Assembly: GCA_007120685.1 (NCBI GenBank)
Contig: SKNG01000311.1
Span: forward strand, 1-6,752
From: Paracoccaceae bacterium
GTDB taxonomy: Bacteria; Pseudomonadota; Alphaproteobacteria; Rhodobacterales; Rhodobacteraceae
DNA length: 6,752 bases
Direction of reading: 5' to 3'
Below are positions 1 to 5,300 of the stretch, piece by piece; the stretch's first letter is position 1, and each line of letters opens with the position of its first letter. The notes under the pieces are model-generated. The model saw only the letters and a list, made by a program, of their open reading frames with translations, was not told the DNA's origin and ran no database searches. The position numbers and the translations under genes are program-made.

Positions 1-1
1 C

Positions 2-1513
2 ACTGCGGCCGAGGAACTGGCCGCCGCAGCCGCAGCCGCGGCCGAAGAAGCCGCAGCACCCGCCGGCCCGCGGCTTGCCGCGCCGGCGCCGGCGAGAGTG
101 CGCCGGGTGGTGGTGGGCCCGTCGGCCTATCTGGACCCCGGCGCGCTGGAACAGGTTGCGCGCGGGCTGGAGGCGCGACGGCTGACCACGGCGCAGCTGG
201 ACCAGCTTACCGCCGCCTTCGACGCGCTTTATGACGAGCGCGGCATCGCGCTGGCGCAGACCGTGGTGCGGCGGGTCGATGCGGCGGGCGGCACGGTGGA
301 GCTGGGGTTCATGGAGGCCCGCATCGACCGGCTGACGGTGCTGGGGCGCCTCGCCTCGCCGGAACGCTATGCCGCGCTGATCGGGTTGGAAGCCGGCGAT
401 CTGGCCGACACGAGGGTGCTGGAGGAACGGCTGTTGCGGCTGGCGCTGCTGTCCGGCGTGCGCAGCACGGTCGATTTCAGCCCCGGCGCGGCGCCCGGCG
501 AAACCACGCTGACGGTCACGATGGAAGAGCCGCCGCGCCATCAGGGCAGCGTGACGCTGGATACCCACGGCACCGACGCCACCGGCCGCTACCGCGCCAC
601 GCTGACCTTTTCCGATGCCTCGCTCACCGGGCGGCTGGACCGGCTGGGCGCCTCGCTGACGCTGGCCGAGGGGCTGGTCTCTGGCGCGCTGAGCTACAAC
701 CGGCCGGTGGGGCTGGAGGGCACGCAGGTCTTCGGTCTGCTGACCGGCGAGCGTAGCCGCAACATCACCGGCCCGGCCGTGCGCGGCGGCAACGCGCTGG
801 CTGAGTTCGGCCTGTCGCACCCGGTGGTGCTGCGCGCCGAGCGACAGATTTTCCTGCGCGGGTCGATCTTTGCCTTTGGCGAGCGGCGCCGCACGGCGGG
901 CGTGCCAACCACCCGCCAAACCGGCTTCGGCGCCACATTGGGCGGCAGCATTGCGGCCGAGACCGGCGGCATGAACCTGTCGCTGGACACCACCCTGCGC
1001 CTGATCCGCTGGAGCGACCGGGTGCTGGGCCTGAGCGGCCTGACCACCGCCTATCTGACGCTGGAAGGCGCGGCGCTGATCCCGCTGGGGGGCGAAGCCG
1101 GGCCGCTGGCAGTGCTGCGCGGCGGCGCGCAGGCGGTCGGCGGGCGCGAGGCGGCAGCGCAGTTTCGCGGCACCGTCACCTCGGCCCAGCGGGTGCGCGG
1201 CTATCCCTCGGGCACGGTGTCGGGCGACCGGTATCTGTGGGCCAGCGCCGAGTTGCGCGCGCGCGAGGGCTTCGTGCTGGGCGCGGGACTGCGCGCTCTG
1301 CCCTATGCCTTTGCCGATGTCGGCCGCGGCTGGGACCGCACGGGCGGCACCACCACCGCCCAGCCCATGGGCGCTGCGGTCGGGTTCGGCGCGGCGCTGG
1401 GCATCGGCCAGGCCGGCAGCGGCGATCTGTTCCTGGCGATGCCGGTGCGCGCTGTCGGCACCACCACCCGCGGCGACTGGCGGGTGGAGGCTCGCTTCGG
1501 CCTGAGTTTCTGA
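2..1513 (+). CDS. TpsB outer-membrane transporter of a two-partner secretion system (ShlB/FhaC/HecB family), 5'-truncated
   Basis: This is an outer-membrane beta-barrel that exports a partner TpsA protein across the outer membrane. The frame is open from the first bases, so the true start and signal peptide lie upstream; a GTG at 98 is only an internal codon. Of 503 visible residues, 1-32 form an Ala/Glu/Pro-rich linker. Residues about 35-105 and 106-177 fit two POTRA domains, which bind the cargo in the periplasm. From about 180 to the end, amphipathic strands rich in G, T and L form the barrel. Two family signatures are visible: VRGYPSG at residues 398-404 (the VRGY/F motif of the L6 loop inside the pore) and FADVG at 437-441 (the F-x-D-x-G barrel-strand motif). 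In FhaC the arginine and aspartate of these motifs interact. The chain ends in FGLSF, a C-terminal aromatic typical of barrel proteins. The cargo gene lies downstream at 2390, separated by an IalB-like gene. No Lys or Cys occurs in the visible part. Confidence 0.93.
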   Translation, partial: TAAEELAAAAAAAAEEAAAPAGPRLAAPAPARVRRVVVGPSAYLDPGALEQVARGLEARRLTTAQLDQLTAAFDALYDERGIALAQTVVRRVDAAGGTVELGFMEARIDRLTVLGRLASPERYAALIGLEAGDLADTRVLEERLLRLALLSGVRSTVDFSPGAAPGETTLTVTMEEPPRHQGSVTLDTHGTDATGRYRATLTFSDASLTGRLDRLGASLTLAEGLVSGALSYNRPVGLEGTQVFGLLTGERSRNITGPAVRGGNALAEFGLSHPVVLRAERQIFLRGSIFAFGERRRTAGVPTTRQTGFGATLGGSIAAETGGMNLSLDTTLRLIRWSDRVLGLSGLTTAYLTLEGAALIPLGGEAGPLAVLRGGAQAVGGREAAAQFRGTVTSAQRVRGYPSGTVSGDRYLWASAELRAREGFVLGAGLRALPYAFADVGRGWDRTGGTTTAQPMGAAVGFGAALGIGQAGSGDLFLAMPVRAVGTTTRGDWRVEARFGLSF

Positions 1514-1565
1514 TCCCGCCGACGACCAGAAAAGCTGGCCGGCCCCCTGCGCAACCCTCTGCTTC

Positions 1566-1569
1566 GGAG
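1566..1569 (+). promoter_or_regulatory. Ribosome binding site of the IalB-like gene
   Basis: GGAG lies nine bases before the ATG at 1579. It supports that start over the long in-frame extension reaching back to 1237 inside the transporter gene. The 65-base gap to the transporter stop, with no visible terminator, fits translation from a shared transcript. Confidence 0.55.
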
Positions 1570-1578
1570 TTCCAGACC

Positions 1579-2163
1579 ATGACACGCCAGACCGCCACCA
1601 GAACCGCCCGCCGCGCCCTGCCCGCCGCGTTTGCTGCGCTGGCCCTTTCCCTGACCGCCTTCTCAGCCACTGCGCAGGAGGAACGCCCCCCGCGCGTGGA
1701 AAATGGCGCGCGTTTCGGCGCTTGGACCGTGGTTTGCGAGGCGATCGCGGTCAACGAGACGCTCTGCGTTCTCACCCAACGGCTGGTCGCCAGCGAGGGG
1801 CAGAGCTTACTGACCGAGCTTCTGGCCTTCAACGATGCCGACGAACCGCAAGCCTATCTGGCCGCACGGGTGCCCCTGGGCGTGCATTTCCCCGGCGGCT
1901 TCTCGTTCCAGCGGTCAGAGGAAGGGGCCGCGCTGGAATTCGAATGGCAAAGCTGCACCGCCCAGGTCTGCGAGGCGCTGCTGGTGCTGGATGCCGCGTC
2001 CCTGGCGCAGGTAGAAACCGATGACGGCGTGCTGGCCGGCTATGTGCCCGCCCCCGGCGCCGCGCCCCTGGTTTTTCGCATCGGAACCGAGGGGTTGGGC
2101 GCGGGGCTGGAGGCGCTGGCCGGCGCGATGGGCCAGCCGGGCATCGCCGCCGCGGCCGACTGA
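1579..2163 (+). CDS. Periplasmic IalB-family (invasion-associated locus B) protein
   Basis: A 194-residue exported protein. Residues 1-32 form a signal peptide: an Arg-rich start, a hydrophobic Ala/Leu core, and an ATA-Q cleavage site after residue 32. The mature part shows the IalB pattern: FGAWTVVC at 46-53, a second Cys at 63, VPLGVHFPGG at 98-107, and WQSCTAQVC at 123-131. The four cysteines (53, 63, 126, 131) could form two disulfides in the periplasm. IalB was named for a Bartonella erythrocyte-invasion locus; the family is widespread in alphaproteobacteria and its biochemical role is unclear. Here the gene sits 65 bases after the TpsB stop and 226 bases before the TpsA start, on the same strand, so a role in assembly, stability or export of the TPS cargo is plausible but inferred. 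The protein has no lysine and looks acidic. The ATG at 1579 is preferred because it gives the signal peptide directly and has a GGAG upstream. Confidence 0.85.
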   Translation: MTRQTATRTARRALPAAFAALALSLTAFSATAQEERPPRVENGARFGAWTVVCEAIAVNETLCVLTQRLVASEGQSLLTELLAFNDADEPQAYLAARVPLGVHFPGGFSFQRSEEGAALEFEWQSCTAQVCEALLVLDAASLAQVETDDGVLAGYVPAPGAAPLVFRIGTEGLGAGLEALAGAMGQPGIAAAAD

Positions 2164-2389
2164 AGGGCGACAGGATCGCCGTGCTTGCCACGAATCACGT
2201 TGCCGGGAGATGCCGATTTGCTGAAGGCGCAATACACCATTTGGGTTACGCGGCGGTGATAGCCGGCCTTGCGCTGACAAAATGGGCATTTTCCAGGCTT
2301 CGCCAGGCAGGATTCCACGGGCGCAAGCGGTGCAATCTCCTAGACTGATGCTGTTGTCTGTTCGCCATTTCCTTTTGTGAAAACCGCGT
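2164..2389 (+). other. Non-coding gap between the IalB-like gene and tpsA; likely holds the tpsA leader
   Basis: This stretch is clearly less GC-rich than the genes around it and has no convincing protein-coding frame. It holds a weak 5-bp hairpin right after the IalB-like stop (2166-2170 with 2176-2180), which lacks a T-run and is not called a terminator. It also holds a perfect 6-bp dyad at 2279-2292 and a CCAGGC direct repeat at 2293 and 2303, ten bases apart. I see no -35/-10 pair good enough to name. Its size and composition suggest a separate promoter or 5' leader for the large exoprotein gene, but this is inference. Confidence 0.5.
2279..2292. promoter_or_regulatory. Perfect dyad, possible operator upstream of tpsA
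   Basis: AAAATG-GG-CATTTT is a perfect 6-bp inverted repeat with a two-base centre, about 98 bases before the tpsA start. The centre is too short for an RNA hairpin, so if it is functional a dimeric DNA-binding protein is more likely. A short AT-rich dyad can occur by chance; I recognise no known regulator site. Confidence 0.25.
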
Positions 2390-5300
2390 ATGCCTAAACC
2401 TTTGTATCGTATCAAGCGGCGTGCAGCACGCCGGCGCCTGCGAGAGCTGGCCATTGCCATGGCGGCGATGCCGGTTTTCGCGGGCGCCGCCCATGCGCAG
2501 GTGGTGGCTGACGGACAAACCGCGACCACCGTTTCGCCCGGTGCGGGCGGGGTGACCGATGTGCGCACCGCCACCATCGCGGCGGGGCACGGGGTCAACA
2601 CCTTTGCACAGTTTTCCACTGCGCCGGGCAGCATGACGCATGTGCATGTGCCGGCGGGTGCGGCGGGCACCGTGAACATTGTTAACGGCCCGGCCAGCGT
2701 GATCGCCGGGGCGGTGCAGTCCATGCAGGGCGGGGCCGTTGGCGGGGCGCTTTACATCGCCAACCCCGCCGGCGTGGTGGTGGGGCCTTCGGGCAGCATC
2801 ACCGCCGGCAGCGTGTCGCTGTCCACCCCGGCGCAGGATTTTGCGGCCGGGGTGGTGCGCGGCGGGCGCGTGGCCGAAGGGCGGTTGCGCGGCATCATCG
2901 ACGGCAGCGCTCCGCAGTCTGATGCCGATATCAGCGTTGCCGGCCGGGTGCATGGCCAGCGTGCGGTGCGGCTGCAGGCCGGCGGCGATATCGTGATTTC
3001 CGGCGAGGTCAGCGCTGGCAGCCGTGCCGGGCGGATGGCGGCGGCGGTGAACACCGGCCGGGTGGACCTGCGCGCCGGTGGCAGCGTGTTGGTGGCGCCG
3101 GGCGGGACGGTGCGCACCGGTGCCGCGGGCGGCGACGGCGGCACCATCCATCTGCGCGCGCGTCAGGGCATCAGCGTCGGACGTGATGCCGTCATGCTGG
3201 CCGAGGGTGAAGGCGCGGGCCATGGCGGCGTGATCGACGTCTTTGCCGGCGATACCGCGCTGATCGCGCCCGGGGGCATGGTCTCGGTCGTCGCCCACGG
3301 CACGGGCGACGGCGGCTTCGTCGAATACTCGGCCGAACGGGTGGTGGCGGTAGAGGGGGTGTTGCGCGCCTGGTCAGCGGGCGGGCGCGGCGGCACCATC
3401 TTCATCGACCCCGAGCATCTGGTCCTGAACGGCGAGGTGACGGGCGGCGCCAATTTCCACGCCGAGGCGACCGCCAGCATCACTGTCGCCACGAACGCCG
3501 TGATCTCCACCCGGAACACGGGTTCAACGGTGCCGGCGGAACAGGCGACGGCCGAATCGCTCGGCGATTCCGGCGATATCCGTCTGACCGCGCCCAGTAT
3601 CGAACTTCTGAGCGGCTCGCAGCTTCTGGCCCATGCCGACAACGGCCATCAGTCCGGCGAGATCATCCTGGAAGCCCGGCGCATCGACGGCGACGGCCAT
3701 CTGACGCAGTCGCTGCCCACCTCCTCGACCTCGATCATCATCCGGCGCTCCTATCTGCATGCCGGGCGCATCATCATCACCGCCGAGACGCTGAAGGACA
3801 ACGAGGTCCGCGCCGAGGACAGCATCAACGCCTATCTGGGCGGTCTGATCCCGGAAGGACTGCCAGATGCGCTGGCCAGCCAGTTGGTCGAACTGGGTGA
3901 GGATGCTGCCCGCGGCGTTCAGGGCGCGCTGGACGCGGTGAATTACGAAAACTGGCCCTCCTATCTGGATGCCCGCGCCGAGATCGGCATCCGCAGCACG
4001 GTGCTGCGCGCCGACGGCGAAATCCGCGTCAATTCGGAAGCCGTCGCGCAGACCGAGATCACGCCCGATAGCGGCGGCATGGCGCTGGTCATCGCGGCCT
4101 CGAACACCGTCGCGCGCACCATCGTCTGGGACACGCGGATCAACGCCGGCGGCGATGTCAGCATCACCGCCGATACCCGCGTCGATCATACCCTGCGCGC
4201 CGAGGGCGTGCCGGGCGGCGGGCTGACGGGGCTGAACACGGCCATCGTCGCCTCGGTCCGCATGGGCGGGGCCGAGGCGGTGCTGGGCGGCACGCCGAAC
4301 CAGGGCAATTTCAACCGCCCGCTGCTGCCGGCCGGCGTCACCCTCAGCCTTGGCGAAAATGCCGCGCTCGGCGGGGCGCTGGCGGTCAATGCCACCAACA
4401 CCACCGATCTGGCGCTTGCCGCCGATACGCGGCTGGGCGAGAACGGGCGCGGCGCGGCGGTGGTGCTGTCGCTAGACGACCGCGCGGCGACCACCTCGGT
4501 CGATGGCAACTACCGCAGCAATACCTACGAATTCGACTTCTCGGCGCGCAACATCTACCGGCAGGTCGATATCGGCGCCCGGGTGACCGGCGGCGCGCTG
4601 GCAGCCGATGACGCACCGACCGAAGCCCAGCCGGGCCAGCCCGAAGGCACCGAGGCAGTGGGCGGCGCGCTACTGGCCGGCATCGCCGGGGCGGCCGACG
4701 GTGCCTCGGGCGTGGGCGATGCCGCGGGGATCACCGCCGCCACCCAGAGCGGCGATGTAGCCGAGCGCGCCTATGCCGCCGCTTTCGTGCTGACCGCGCA
4801 TAATGCCTCGGCCGATGTCTATATCGGCGATCGCGATTATGTCGTCGCGCTGCCCACCGGGGGCACCGGTCAGGTGACCTTCGGCTTCACGGTCAATTCG
4901 ATCAGCGGCTTCACCGTCAGCGACGACCCCTCGATACCGAACCGGGACTTCGCGCCTGTCGAGGACGGGTTCCAGATCACCGCCGAAAACGAGCTGCAAT
5001 CGGTGCGGCAGGTAGCGATCACCGCGGCGGGTGAAGTGCCTGAACCCGGTGACGGCGGCCAGGGCGATGGCGATGACGGCCCGGCGGCAAAGAGCACCGG
5101 GCTGATCTCGGTCAGCCTTGCCGACTGGGATCTGGATGCCGAAGTGATCCTGGGCGGGCGGACCGCCGGCACTTCCTTGCTTCTGGTGCCGGTCGGCGTG
5201 ACCATAACCGCCCAGAACACTGCCCCCGATTTCGCCAATCGCGGCGATCTGGATGAGGCGCATGCGCTTTATTCGGGCCGCCGCCAGGCCGAATCGCCCG

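Noticed and set aside
98..100. GTG as the start of the transporter gene
   Set aside because: The frame is open back to the window edge, no signal peptide follows the GTG, and POTRA1 would begin immediately; an upstream start is far more likely.
1237..1578. In-frame upstream extension of the IalB-like gene
   Set aside because: It would overlap the transporter gene by about 277 bases and adds an Arg/Gly-rich sequence in front of a standard signal peptide that begins at 1579.
2166..2180. Hairpin directly after the IalB-like stop as a terminator
   Set aside because: The stem is only five base pairs and no T-run follows.
2342..2359. AGAC/GTCT inverted repeat and TTGTCT as a promoter for tpsA
   Set aside because: The arms are four bases, and no acceptable -10 box lies at the proper spacing after TTGTCT (2354).
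2246..3298. Long open frame on the - strand (350 codons) covering the gap and the start of tpsA
   Set aside because: Its translation is rich in His, Arg and Ala with no motif, and it opposes the clearly recognisable TPS domain; judged a shadow.
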